A stretch of 64,000 bases of DNA. Origin: Spongilla lacustris. Lineage: Eukaryota; Porifera; Demospongiae; Spongillida; Spongillidae. The notes under the pieces were generated by a model. The model searched no databases, was not told the origin of the DNA, and was given only the letters and a program-made list of their open reading frames with translations. The stretch covers positions 8,490,170 to 8,554,169 of the forward strand of contig OX442421.1 in assembly GCA_949361645.1 (NCBI GenBank), given 5' to 3'. Positions 25,600 through 39,005 of the stretch are shown here, piece after piece (the stretch's first letter is position 1; every line of letters starts with the position of its first letter). The position numbers were made by a program, and so were the translations under genes.

Positions 25600-26930
25600 C
25601 AACTCAGCAGTTTTGCTACAGCACTAGCAGTTTTCTAAAGTAGAGAGGATATCCAATGAAGAACAGCAAGAACACATTGCACTAGCCATTAAAATGTACC
25701 TGAAGCAGTGCACATGCCAAAAGACATACATACACCAGCACAATGGGAGATGCCATGGGAAAGCATGCCATCAAGTAACACACAAATCACTTGCTTCTGG
25801 TGAATAGGTAATCATCATCTTGCTGACGTGTTGGCCATGTATCAATCTAACGTAACATTTAGCCAGTGTTTCCAAATCTGCTATCACATCTTTAGACAGC
25901 GATATTGCAGCACCCCCTTCATTTTCTGTCAGTGTTTGATCACCGCTCAGCATGTGGTGGGCCACATCCTCCACTCCAACTTTTGCAGTTAATGTTTTCA
26001 TGCTCCAGTATCACGCTGCATGCAGTATTGCTGATGGGCCTTGTAACTGCCACCTTACCTTCTCTTCAAGTATAAATATGCAACTGAGAGGGCAACAACT
26101 TTAATTGTCAACACACATTGCCCTACCAATCCTATCTTTTCCCCGCTTGCTATTACCCACAGGTGTAGCCAAATAGCTGTAGTCCTTCATCTTCTATCAT
26201 CCCTTAACAGCATCACAGCTGACCCAGAGAGTTGTTTAGTGATATATGTGTCCTACAATGGAACCCATCAACATTAAGGACAGCTACACTGTACCTTCCT
26301 GTCCTCCTCAGATGAGGCAGTTTTGCTTTAAGTGCTCACTTTGACCACATAGCCAGCAAGTAGTCCCTGCTTTCATGCTGTTGTTATATCACAGAATAAT
26401 CTGAAGTTGCTCTTGACAAGCTCCAGAGCCACTAGCTATTCATCCGTGGGCTTTGTGGCTTCCACATATGTCCCCAATCCTATGTATGACACCTAGACCT
26501 GACTATAACACCTAGGTCACAATCCAAATAGATCTGCCATGTCATTCTGTATGCATGGTATCCTAACATTACATAGGATATCTCATCCCTCCTTCCTTAA
26601 GCTTGGCTGTAGGTCTCCTAACCTTAGCTGAGGTGCTTCAGCTTGGTCTTCTAGAGGTAGGACTGTGACTTGCTGTTCCTCTGTTTCCATCTCAGGAAAT
26701 GGTTCTCCAGCTGCTCCTGTTCCCTTTCAGGGAACAGAATTGGTTCTTGAGCAGGCACTGCTAGGGGCAACTTCTGCTCATGCTCAAGGGAAAGTAAATC
26801 ACTCCATTTCGACTGTTTCACATGTCTTGGAACTACATCTCGCTCTTAACATCAGTTTTGGACTCAGTCAAACTGCAAGAACAAATATCTTCTTACACTG
26901 TGTGTCCACCTGCCAACTCCACTGTTACTG
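25600..26930. other. No gene recognised; degraded sequence next to the gypsy remnant
   Basis: A 76-codon open frame on the minus strand (25771-26001) has no recognisable motif. It may be the 3' part of the same gypsy element, but I cannot show it. Confidence 0.4.
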
Positions 26931-28960
26931 AGTCAGGACCTACGATGCTGGAGACTTTACCAATTAGTCGTTACCTGATCCCCAATGATGAAAGAGCGTG
27001 GTTTGGCCCTCTTAGTGCGCCACCTCTTCAGCGTTCCCTGAGTTGCTCTTACTTTAGCCTGCACAAGTTCCTGAGTAGCTTCCCCTATCTCCTACATACC
27101 TGGATGGATCAACTTAGCCTCCTCCCCATCAGAAGTTTGGCTGGTGACACTTCTGTAGAGGCATGAGGAGTCATCCTATACCTGAATAGGAACCTCATCA
27201 AGCAGCTTTACGGATCCTTTCCTGCTACTTTCTTCAGGGCCAACTTCATTGTCTGGGCCAGCCCTCTCTAGAAGCTCAGTGTTAGCTAGGGAGAAGTCTT
27301 TATTTGTCTCCAATTCTTCACGAACTCTTTACTAGTGAAGACTCTTCCGTTGTCAGTGACCAAGGTTACAGGTAGACCATGACTTGCAAAAGATGCCTCC
27401 ATCCTTATGAAGGTTGCTGCAGAGGTATCACATTCCACTATGTGTGCTTCAAGCCATGCATCTATTATCCCATGAATGGGCCAGCATAGTCAGCATGTAG
27501 ACAGCACCACATCGCTAAGGCCACTTCCACGGGTGCAAGGGAGCTGCTGCTGGAACCTAGTGGTGGCTTGACATACTTAATTCACACCTTGACATGTTCC
27601 TCCACATCTGCATCCATGTTTGGCCACCATACAAAACTTCATCCCAAGCTCTTCATTCGAGACATGCCCTTGTGTTCAGTGTGTAGTTTCTCAATGTCTG
27701 CATTGGCCTTGTCCTTTCCTGACTTGTGGGCACATAGGCAGTATAGGCTTGTCCTCTCCAAACAAGCGCCTCAGAGGCTTGTGATCCATGAAGATGGTGA
27801 ACTGTCTTCCAAACAAGAAGTTGTGAAATTTCTCCACCCCAAAATTCATGGCTAGCCCTTCCTTATCCAACTGCGAATAGTTTTTCTCCACTGAGGCTAA
27901 TGCTCGTAACACAAATGCCACTGGGTGTTCACTGCCATATGAGCCAAGACTGCTCCAACTCTATAATCATCATGACAAACGGTCTGCACAATGCTGCAGG
28001 GCCTACCTTTCCCGTTCTGACAGATGTAGGAGGATCTGTTCAAGTGGGCATCGCTCCAGGCACTTACACACCTTACATGCTTTTCCCTCGATTTACACAG
28101 ATCACATGCCAGGCCTTTTTGCTGTCAAAGTGAGTCAGTACTTTTGGCAATGTCAGCAGTTCCTGCGCACTATCAAAAGCATTCTGATGAGCCTTGGTCT
28201 GTTGCCAACATTTCCCTTTTTCCAAGAGGGAGTGCAAGGGTGTGAGCTTTATTGACATATTTGGAAGGAATTTGAAGCAACCCTAAGAAGGCCCCTCAAC
28301 TGCTGTTTGTCCTTGGGTGCTGGCGCTTCCTTGATGGATCTGATCTTGGCCATTGTGGGGAAAATTCCATCCTTCGTTGTGCAGTGTCCCAGGTAATCTA
28401 CCTTCTCCTGCTGAAAGAGACACTTTCCCACCTTTAACTGCATGTGTGCCAAGCCTCTTTAGGACTTCATCCAGATTCTTCAGATGGTCCTCCTGTGTTT
28501 CCCCAGTTATGAGAATGTAATCAATGTAGGCTTCATCCCTTGAAGTAGACTCTCTATCATTCTCTGGAAGATCGCAGGTGCCGATGTTACACCAAATGGG
28601 AGCCTGTTATACCCTTTGTGTGTATTTATGGTCACATACAAATATATGCATTTGCCAGATCCAACGTCATTAGTTCTTTACCACCTGAGAGTGCTGCAAA
28701 GGTCTTCAATCTTCAAAAGGTCTTCAAAAGGATAATCCTCTGTCTTAGCACACTTATTCACAGTAACTTTATAGTCAACACGTACCCTCACAAAACCATT
28801 TGGCTTGACTGCTGGAACGATGGGTGCTGCCCACTCAGAAAACTATGCTGGCTTGATGACCTTGTCTTCAAACAGTCTCTCCAGTTCCCTCCCCACTTTT
28901 GGTCTCAGTGTTAATGGTACTGGGTGAGACATCTGGATTACTTCCATCCCTGTTTCTTGT
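26930..28960 (-). pseudogene. Decayed Ty3/gypsy pol: reverse transcriptase, RNase H, integrase
   Basis: Read on the minus strand, domains appear in Ty3/gypsy order. Reverse transcriptase, about 28960-28250: FSEWAAPIVPAVKPNGF, LDLANAY (first catalytic Asp), NRLPFGVTSAPAIFQRM, then YIDYILITG where YxDD is expected, then a thumb with DYLGHCTTKDGI and APAPKDKQQLRGLL. RNase H, 27921-27691: EKNYSQLDKEGLAM and FTIFMDHKPLRRLF. Integrase, about 27480-27110: LVTDNGRVFTSKEF and FRYRMTPHASTEV...LMGRRLS. Several frameshifts and stops separate them, and the second Asp of the polymerase motif is Tyr. The element is dead. LTRs were not found. It is a different lineage from the integrase at 1066-2583. Confidence 0.85.
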
Positions 28961-29217
28961 TGTCCACTGAACAGTGACAGCAAAAGTGTTTCCCTTCACA
29001 CCTGAAGGATTTAATAATGAGGTCTTCATTCATTCTTCTACACTGCTTTCCTACCACGTTGACAGAAACACTAAGTGGAATAGTGGATGGCACAGGCTGC
29101 TCTCTAGAGCATTATTCAGCATCAGGTTGGGTTCTGCTAGGAGTAGAATACTGCAGTCAGCACTCGCCCTCAGGCTCTTGAAGTTGCCAGGTCAACCACT
29201 CTCGACAGGGTCAAAAT

Positions 29218-29652
29218 GTGTGGGACACAATTTCAAAAAACAGTGCCATTACCAGAGTCATGATGAAGGAACTTGACAAGTGTACACTGGTGTGCATTTC
29301 GACACAACCACAACCTTCTAACTATTATGGATGTATACCATCTGAAACAGTAAACTGCTTCCCCAGAAATGGCCCTATGGATGTGAGCAAGGAGGTCTCA
29401 CTGCTGAAGCACTATTGCAGGTGGAGACGTCTTGCTGGCTTGTCAGGCATGACAGCTGAGGAAACATTAAATGGAACTCTCATAAGTACTAGGAGGTGGG
29501 TCACCAGAAAGTGCGTTAAATACATGAAGCCATCCTTGACATATAACAGAAGACCCTGGCAATATTCAGCGAAATGTCATCCAGAGGAGGCTCATCTCAT
29601 ACGGTGGGATGACCATCAAGCTCAGTGTCACGATTCTTGTATAGGCTCTTGA
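29218..29652 (+). other. Unassigned open frame of 144 codons
   Basis: The translation is mixed in composition (...LLKHYCRWRRLAGLSGMTAE...) and not a simple repeat. It lies just before the second segmental duplication and has no clear splice sites or relatives in the window. It could be a retroelement piece or chance. Confidence 0.2.
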
Positions 29653-32600
29653 GTTTTTCTGCCATACACACTTATTCAGCCTCATAGGGATAGTGGTTTC
29701 AGGCTTGGGGCAGGCATGCATCCACAACATAGTATGATGCTAGTATGGTGCTTAGTCTCCAATATCTCAAACCAGCCAAATCAACACCTTCTGTCAGTTA
29801 TGTACTTGGACTTGACACTGCCCCCATTGACTTCCTTACTGACTTGTCATACATGTACACTGTGAGAATATATTTTGCAGTTGCAGGTTTCGTACCATCC
29901 ATACCCACTCTTGACCTTTGATCAAGCAATGGATTGTCACTATTGTGTGCACTAAAGGTATTTCCACACAACATTTATTCAGCTTCTAGATACCTGTGCT
30001 GCTGTCAAGTCTTGCTACCTCCCACCACCACACATTATTTCAACAGCTGGACTGCTTCTACTACTTGCACGGTGCTTCACCTTTGTGAATGACCACAGCG
30101 AGAACACACCTGTGTTCCTTGTTCTTTTCATTCATGGTCACCTGTTGGTCTTAACTTTGGTCCACTTATTCTTCCGCCTCTGCACCTGTTCCCATCTCTG
30201 CGTTCTTTGTTTCCAGACATTGCAACTCGCCTCCCATGTTCTGGCACATCATACAGCTAGAGACAATAATAGCTGAGCTTGCTGGTTGCAGTAGGGGGAC
30301 GGCTTGAAACTGAGCTCCTTGACAGCTACGAACCGGAGGTCCTGTCAGCCCACCAGACATGCTGTGTGCCAGCCACCAGGTGAGGGTGCTGGGGCAATAT
30401 CTTGCTACCAACATCATTCCTGTCGGCATGGCGCACCCACTGACCATCACTGTTGAGAATCCGGCCCCTCGGTTAATACCTAGTAGAATTCACCCACAGT
30501 GTCTTGAATAGTTGCAATCCAATTCACAAGGCACGGATTGGATAACACATGCTAGTGGTCAGAACTTCCTCAGTTCCAGGGAGTCAGTGTGTTTCTTTCA
30601 AGACTACACGCACCACTGGTTATCAGGGTCACATATGTCCATCAGTCAGGAGGAATGTCAATGGAACCACTTCCATAACAAGAAGATGCAGTAGTTGTTG
30701 GAGTTTTTAAAACATTAATCTTCTATGTCAACATGGACTTGATGATTTGATCCCATGGTTACTAAAGTCAACTCAATGTAGTACCAGATGAACAGCTGCA
30801 TGATCAGTCCCTTAATAGCACGAACTGAAAGCAATAAGCTCATACATAGAAGTATCCTCTCAATCATGAGTGGATTCAATGTAAGTGGTATTCAGTACAA
30901 CTGTGAATGTGTGTTTTACTTGACAATGATTTGTACATATTTAATCACAGGTGTGCTGGATGGCAGTGTAGAGAGTGGTCATGGGTTTCCAAGTTGTTGG
31001 ACTATGCAGAAAATCACTTGATAAGCAAATAAGTATATTTGTGTACTGTATTTGATACGTACACAATATGATGCATTGGACTCTGCATTATGTACCTCTC
31101 TAGTTGCAGAATCGCTGTGAAAGGAAAGTCATGTGATGTCACATCCTTGCAGCCCTGCCCAATTACTCAAGATGTAGGATATCTCTGGCCACTCCTGGCA
31201 CAGAGATGTTGAATATCTCCATACCTGTGGTGCACACCAGGATCAGAGTACTGCTCTCAGTGCGTTTGTGAAGTATAAGCAAGCTCTTTCCATTCTAAAA
31301 TAACCTTTTTTTGATGGATTTGAATGCAACATTGGTGTCTAGTAATGATGAAAAATGTAATGGACGTAAATGAAGTTGTTGACCTTTTTTTACCTTTGAT
31401 TTGCTCCTTCAAATCACCCCCTCCCTCCTCACAGACGTGTCCCTAGGCTATAGCCTACCCCCATCTGTCCTACTTACTGGAACCTGATGTCTGCAAGCTT
31501 CCCTCCTCAGTGTGCGTCTCCTAGGTAGTGGATACACTGTGATTGTTGGATTGTACTGACATTGGAAGGATGAACCAAGGTTAGTTCCCACATTTATGTA
31601 GAGTTTGGTGTAGTTCAGTTGTTTTGGGCATTTCATTGTGGTTTTGATTTGACTTTGTACGACAATCTGGGTTGGTTAAGTTAAAGATATAAAAAACGTT
31701 GTGCGCTGGGATGATGTTTGGTGCTGTGATGATGTGTGTTATGGGACGATATGTATTCTGGGATGATGTGCTGCTGGGATGATGTGAGTGTGGTTAACAC
31801 AAACAATGGCTTATAAATGTTGGTGACAAGGGTGTCCATTACAAAACCAATAAGTAGGTTGCCCTTGCCCCTTGGATACTCACCAAATGACGCACAGACG
31901 CACACCCCTCTCCCTGTTCCTTTCAGACATTTTAGGACCCATGCATGAAGCAATCTTGATAGACATGCCCTATGAAATGAAGTCCTGTAGGGTCCAAGTT
32001 CTGTATGCTTTCACTTCTAGTACTGTGAAGTCACTTAACACAAACACATACACACTCACAAACACACTAACTGCAATGCACATGCACATGTCTAGATCTT
32101 AGCAGCACTGTGTTGAGGTATGTACTAATTTTCCCAATTCAATGGCATTGAAGCTTTTTTTGTATGTGTTCTACATGTAGGTTGTACCTATTGGTTACAG
32201 AAATATGGCCTGTAGCTACATGTTCTGATTGCTGTGTATTTGTTTACATTTGTTTGTTGATGAGATCATAAAATTAATTGTTCTGCACATTAGCCTTACT
32301 AACTTTGACTCTTTGCATCTTCAGGGCTCACGTAGCTCAATTCATCTTCTTGCAATCAACGCTCCTTCTGATTCCAGTACAGCAGTGTTAGCGTTCCTCC
32401 TATGTGTAAGAAGCTCCCTTCCCCTTCCCTTCTTCCCCTTTCTTCATACCGCTCCTTCCACTACCTCCTTTCCTTCCCCACTACCTCCTTCCCCTCCCCA
32501 CTACCTCTTTTCCCTCCCATCAGTCCCCTTCTTCCTTCCACACTCCTCATCCTCCAATTTACCTTTACACGTTACCCTTTTTCTTCTTGTGGGTTTCACA

Positions 32601-34830
32601 AGACTACCTTTTCTTCCCCCAAAGATGAGGCATCAATATTTAATCCAATGAAAGTGTTTCCAAGGATATCTAACATTGGTGGAGAGAAGTACCTTCATCT
32701 GTTGGTATGTAGTAATGTGTATGTCCTCTCACAAATTCCACCCAATTCCTCTCCCTCCCCCCCCCCCCCCCCATTCCTTTCTACCCTACCCTCTCCCTTG
32801 TCCATAATATTTACTCCTTGTAACCATTATTACCATACATGTGCTGGGATGGTGTGTGTACAATCTGTTGTGCATATTGTATTGGTGATGGATTTGAATG
32901 CAACATCGGTGTCTACTAATAATGAAAAATGTAATGGACTTAAATGTACATGTAGTTGTCTTTGTAATGTGATAAATATAGGACTAAACATTGCATTTTT
33001 ACCTTTGATTCCGCACCACTATTGCCTCCAAATCACCTCTCCCTCCTCACGGACATGTCCCTAGGCTGGAGCCTACCCCAATCTGTCCTACTTACTGGAA
33101 CCTGATGTTCCCTTCTCAGTGTGCCTCTAGGGGGTGGATACACTGTGATTTTTGGATTGTGCTGACGTTGGAAGGCTGAACCATGGTTAGTTTGTATTGG
33201 GCATTTCATTGTGGTGTTGATTTGACTTTGTAGGACAATCTGGGTTGGTTATGTTAAAAAATATAAACAATGCAAAGGCTGTGTGCTGGGATGATGTGTG
33301 TATTTGGAATGATTGAGTGTGCCAGGTGTGTGCTTGGAATGATGTGAATATGTGCTGCGATGATCCATGTCTGGTGTGTGTTGTCTAAATGTTACACAGT
33401 CAAAGAAAATGAACAAATAACTGCTAATTTTAATAATATAGGCTCAAACTACATATGAAATTAAAATGCTTGGATGATGTGGTGGAGTGTGCTATGATAG
33501 TGGCACTGCACATTTCCACCTTCCCCACCCTCACACTACATTTTATATGGTCAACACATACATATCAAAATGGCTTTATAAATGTTGAAGTTGAGAACAG
33601 TGTGTCCATTACAAACCCAGTGAGTAGTATGCACACCCCTTTCCCCTATCAATTACATTCTAACCCATGCATGAACCACATCTTGACATACATGGCATAT
33701 GCAATTTCTCTATGCTTTGATTGTATAACATACATACATGTATGTATGCATCCACTGACTCTGCTCAAGACTAGTACATATATCATGCTGTGCATCAAAG
33801 ATCTAGATATATGTAGGCTGTAACTATTGGTTGATGTCTTTACATTCATCATATCTGTTGTTGAGGATTTTTAATTTAATTAACTGATTTGCATATTATC
33901 TATACTATATTTAATTTTGACATTTTTAGGGACCATGCAGCTCAATTCATCCTCTTGCCATCAATGTTCTGCCCAATTCCTGTATACTGCAGTGTGTTAT
34001 GACAGGAATAATCTCCTTCCCTCCCTCCCTCTCCTACTCCTCCCACCTTCCTCTCCCTCCTCTTATTCCATTTCCTCCCCTCTTTTCCCTCCCTCCCCTC
34101 TTTGCCCTCCCTCCCCTCCTTACCCCCTACCTTTCCATTTTGTGTGTTTCACAAGGCTGCCTTCTCTTCCCTCAAAGATGAGGGATCTACATTGTATATT
34201 TACTCCGATGGAAGTGATTACCAGACTTAGGTTAAGAGAAGTACCTTCATCTGTTGGTAATAGTATGTCCTCAGCCTCTTCTTCCCATTCCTTCCTCACC
34301 CTCTTCTCCCCATTCCTTCCTCCCTCTCTTCTCCATTCCTTCCTCCCCTCTCCTGTCCCTTATCCATATACACCTTTAACCATATTATCACTCCTATCCA
34401 TCACATACTGCTAGCTCCAACCATGTGATGGGCTGGTGGTCTATAACCGTTGAGATGTGATCTGTAGATGATGTGGTCATGCACACAAAGGAACAAGGGA
34501 AAGGTGAAGTTTCTGTGCAAATGAAATTATAAGGTGCATTACAGGACTCCCATGTGTGTTGCGTATGTTAGTATATTATTGTACACATGTGTACGCATGT
34601 GCCTTAACCAACTGTCTTTACTTCCAGATTTTCATGTGTTCCGTGCTTCCATCTTCCAGTAGGAGATCACTGGCCACCCCTGGCACTGATATATTGAATA
34701 CCTCTACACCTGTGGTCTACCAAACTCCACATAGGGCCAATTCAACAGTATGCTGAGATCAGAGGGGATGGCAGTGTATGGTGCCAAAATGCGCACAGTG
34801 AGTTTGTGATATCGGTCTGTGTTGAGGTAG
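29633..34830. repeat. Segmental duplication, copy 2 (partner 18704-25101)
   Basis: Direct orientation, offset about 10.9 kb at the start and 9.7 kb at the end because the satellites in copy 1 are longer. An internal block with TCCCTAGGCTGGAGCCTACC near 33055 repeats the one near 31440, so there is also duplication within this copy. Exon-like blocks such as SSPKDEASIF at about 32610 (donor GTATGT) remain, but no full gene does. Confidence 0.8.
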
Positions 34831-35276
34831 TGCATCCACACTAGGCAATATTAGTGAAGGAAAAGCAGGGGGAGAGAAGTAAAACAAGAGGGTGTCGGGG
34901 GTTAGAGGCGAACAATCCGAGAGAATGAAGGCCTTACAGAAAGAGATGGGAGGATGGGGAAGAGGGAGTGGATGGGAGGAGCAACAATCGGATGAGTTAA
35001 AAGCTTGAGGAGAGAGGAGCGAGTGGGCATTGTTGGTGCTCTGCTTGAAAATACATGTATATAACAGTGTGCTTTTATTTTTAGGTTGGCCACAGTACAC
35101 TCACTATAAGGGTGATAACTCTTCAGTAAAGCAGACATGCAGACTCAGCATGTGTTTGTAGGAATACATGTGGATGGCTGCATCGGAGGTTAGAAGTCAC
35201 ACACTGCACATACATCGTGTATACCCTTTTGGTCGGATTCCTGTTACATTGCTAATAAAGCTTGCCTGTTTTTCAG

Positions 35277-35324
35277 CTGGCCTTTCTGCTGTTGTCTGCT
35301 ATTCTGCTCCAGTCAGCTGTTGCG
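35277..35324 (+). other. Candidate exon with hydrophobic peptide; second candidate at about 35521-35585
   Basis: Acceptor TTTTTCAG and donor GCG|GTAAGT bound a block that in one frame reads LAFLLLSAILLQSAVA, like a signal or membrane segment. Another frame is also open, so the reading is unsure. The next block (acceptor TTTTACAG, DAHEFIVIIEEAPSVENPPV) resembles 9283-9340. No complete gene. Confidence 0.3.
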
Positions 35325-35734
35325 GTAAGTGCAGCTTACTTAGTTACCTAAAAATGCTTTTTATAAATTAAAACATTTACTTTATAAATACATCTGCCTA
35401 GACTCTTGAAATTTGATTTGAAGCATCAAAAATAGTTTTTAACCCTACATTTTATTAACGTGTAATATAACACATGGAAAATAATTATATACAAATTACA
35501 AATATACATGACTTTTACAGTGATGCTCATGAGTTCATTGTCATCATTGAGGAAGCACCGTCTGTTGAGAACCCTCCTGTGGAAGTTAGATCATTTGGAG
35601 TATATCCAAGTCCCCATTCCATCAACTCTAGTCACCTGTCCTGTCAAGCCATCTGTCAAATAAACTGATAACCTGTCCAGTCACTTGTTAACCTGTTCAA
35701 AGCCACCTGTCAAGCCAAGTCACCTATCAAGCAA

Positions 35735-36080
35735 TATATATCGTCCTGTGGTATAATATGTATAGTCCTGTGGTATAATATGTACAGATCTGTACAGTCC
35801 TGTGGTATAGTATGTACAGATATGTACAGTCCTGTGGTATAGTATATGGTATAATGTGTACAGTCATGAGGCTGGGGTATAATATATGGTATAATATGTA
35901 CAGTCCTATGGTATAACATATGTGGTATAATGTGTACATGCAGTCCTATGGTATAATATGTGGCATAATGTGTACAGTCCTATGGTATAATATGTGGTAT
36001 AATGATATGTACACACTGCTGTGGTATAATATATATGTACTGTCCAGTGGTATAGTGCATGTGGTATCATATATGTGTAA
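35735..36080. repeat. Degenerate start of the GGTATAATATG minisatellite
   Basis: Units of CAGTCCTGTGGTATAATATG spacing are irregular (20-40 bp), with variants GTACAGT and GCATAATG. It grades into the regular array that follows. Confidence 0.85.
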
Positions 36081-37015
36081 TAATATGTTCTGTCCTGTGG
36101 TATAATATGTTCTGTTCTGTGGTATAATATGTTTTGTTCTGTGGTATAATATGTTCTGTTCTGTGGTATAATATGTTCTGTTCTGTGGTATAATATGTTC
36201 TGTTCTGTGGTATAATATGTTCTGTTCTGTGGTATAATATGTTCTGTTCTGTGGTATAATATGTTCTGTTCTGTGGTATAATATGTTCTGTTCTGTGCAT
36301 GGTATAATATGTTCTGTTCTGAGGTATAATATGTTCTGTTCTGTGGTATATAATATGTTCTGTTCTGTGGTATAATATGTTCTGTTCTGTGGTATAATGT
36401 GTTCTGTTCTGTGGTATAATATGTTCTGTTTTGTGCATGGTATAATATGTTCTGTTCTGAGGTATAATATGTTCTGTTCTGTGGTATAATATGTTCTGTT
36501 CTGTGGTATAATGTGTTCTGTTCTGTGGTATAATATGTTCTGTTCTGTGGTATAATATGTTCTGTTCTGTGGTATAATATGTTCTGTTCTGTGGTATAAT
36601 ATGTTCTGTTCTGTGGTATAATATGTTCTGTTCTGTGGTGTAATATGTTCTGTTCTGTGGTATAATATGTTCTGTTCTGTGGTATAATATGTTCTGTTCT
36701 GTGGTATAATATGTTCTGTTCTGTGGTATAATATGTTCTGCCCTGTGGTATATTATGTTCTGTTCTGTGGTATGTTCTGCCCTGTGGTATAATATGTTCT
36801 GTTCTGTGGTATAATATGTTCTGTTCTGTGGTATAATATGTTCTGTTCTGTGGTATAATATGTTCTGCCCTGTGGTATATTATGTTCTGTTCTGTGGTAT
36901 GTTCTTCCAGTGATATAATATGTTCTGCCCTGTCGTATAATATTTTCTGTTCTGTGGTTCTGTCCTGTGATATAATATGTTCTGTCGCCAGTGATGGTAT
37001 AATATGTTCGGTCCT
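36080..37015. repeat. Minisatellite, 21-22-bp unit TCTGTTCTGTGGTATAATATG
   Basis: About forty near-identical units. Sparse variants (GCATGG insertions at about 36297 and 36434, CCCTG for TTCTG) mark internal block duplications. Confidence 0.93.
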
Positions 37016-39005
37016 GTGGTATAATATGTTCTCCTGTGGTATAATGTGTTCTGTCCTGTGGTATAATATGTTCTCCTGTGGTATAATGTGTTCTGTCCTG
37101 TGGTATAATATGTTCTCCTGTGGTATAATGTGTTCTGTCCTGTGGTATAATATGTTCTCCTGTGGTATAATGTGTTCTGTCCTGTGGTATAATATGTTCT
37201 CCTGTGGTATAATGTGTTCTGTCCTGTGGTATAATATGTTCTCCTGTGGTATAATGTGTTCTGTCCTGTGGTATAATATGTTCTCCTGTGGTATAATGTG
37301 TTCTGTCCTGTAGTATAATGTGTTCTGTCCTGTGGTATAATATGTTCTCCTGTGGTATAATGTGTTCTGTCCTGTGGTATAATATGTTCTCCTGTGGTAT
37401 AATGTGTTCTGTCCTGTGGTATAATATGTTCTCCTGTGGTATAATGTGTTCTGTCCTGTGGTATAATATGTTCTCCTGTGGTATAATGTGTTCTGTCCTG
37501 TGGTATAATATGTTCTCCTGTGGTATAATGTGTTCTGTCCTGTGGTATAATATGTTCTCCTGTGGTATAATGTGTTCTGTCCTGTGGTATAATATGTTCT
37601 CCTGTGGTATAATGTGTTCTGTCCTGTAGTATAATGTGTTCTGTCCTGTGGTATAATATGTTCTCCTGTGGTATAATGTGTTCTGTCCTGTGGTATAATA
37701 TGTTCTCCTGTGGTATAATGTGTTCTGTCCTGTGGTATAATATGTTCTCCTGTGGTATAATGTGTTCTGTCCTGTGGTATAATATGTTCTCCTGTGGTAT
37801 AATGTGTTCTGTCCTGTGGTATAATATGTTCTCCTGTGGTATAATGTGTTCTGTCCTGTGGTATAATATGTTCTCCTGTGGTATAATGTGTTCTGTCCTG
37901 TAGTATAATGTGTTCTGTCCTGTGGTATAATATGTTCTCCTGTGGTATAATGTGTTCTGTCCTGTGGTATAATATGTTCTCCTGTGGTATAATGTGTTCT
38001 GTCCTGTGGTATAATATGTTCTCCTGTGGTATAATGTGTTCTGTCCTGTGGTATAATATGTTCTCCTGTGGTATAATGTGTTCTGTCCTGTGGTATAATA
38101 TGTTCTCCTGTGGTATAATGTGTTCTGTCCTGTAGTATAATGTGTTCTGTCCTGTGGTATAATATGTTCTCCTGTGGTATAATGTGTTCTGTCCTGTGGT
38201 ATAATATGTTCTCCTGTGGTATAATGTGTTCTGTCCTGTGGTATAATATGTTCTCCTGTGGTATAATGTGTTCTGTCCTGTGGTATAATATGTTCTCCTG
38301 TGGTATAATGTGTTCTGTCCTGTGGTATAATATGTTCTCCTGTGGTATAATGTGTTCTGTCCTGTGGTATAATATGTTCTCCTGTGGTATAATGTGTTCT
38401 GTCCTGTGGTATAATATGTTCTCCTGTGGTATAATGTGTTCTGTCCTGTGGTATAATATGTTCTCCTGTGGTATAATGTGTTCTGTCCTGTAGTATAATG
38501 TGTTCTGTCCTGTGGTATAATATGTTCTCCTGTGGTATAATGTGTTCTGTCCTGTGGTATAATATGTTCTCCTGTGGTATAATGTGTTCTGTCCTGTGGT
38601 ATAATATGTTCTCCTGTGGTATAATGTGTTCTGTCCTGTGGTATAATATGTTCTCCTGTGGTATAATGTGTTCTGTCCTGTGGTATAATATGTTCTCCTG
38701 TGGTATAATGTGTTCTGTCCTGTGGTATAATATGTTCTCCTGTGGTATAATGTGTTCTGTCCTGTAGTATAATGTGTTCTGTCCTGTGGTATAATATGTT
38801 CTCCTGTGGTATAATGTGTTCTGTCCTGTGGTATAATATGTTCTCCTGTGGTATAATGTGTTCTGTCCTGTGGTATAATATGTTCTCCTGTGGTATAATG
38901 TGTTCTGTCCTGTGGTATAATATGTTCTCCTGTGGTATAATGTGTTCTGTCCTGTGGTATAATATGTTCTCCTGTGGTATAATGTGTTCTGTCCTGTGGT
39001 ATCTG
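37015..39005. repeat. Higher-order minisatellite: 42-bp dimers punctuated by a 22-bp TAGTATAATG unit
   Basis: The base dimer is TGTGGTATAATATGTTCTCC (20) plus TGTGGTATAATGTGTTCTGT and CC (22). A variant monomer with TAG in place of TGG occurs at 37311, 37627, 37901, 38133, 38491 and 38765, at intervals of 316, 274, 232, 358 and 274 bp, each equal to n x 42 + 22 with n = 7, 6, 5, 8, 6. So the array grew by copying multi-dimer blocks. It ends near 39005 and degenerate units run to about 39080. A 742-codon minus-strand frame spans it. Confidence 0.93.

Noticed and set aside
36080..39005. CRISPR-like regular repeats
   Set aside because: Units are contiguous with no unique spacers and the context is eukaryotic: a minisatellite.
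36080..39005. Repeated TATAATATG as promoter boxes
   Set aside because: Part of the repeat unit, occurring every 21 bases; no associated gene.
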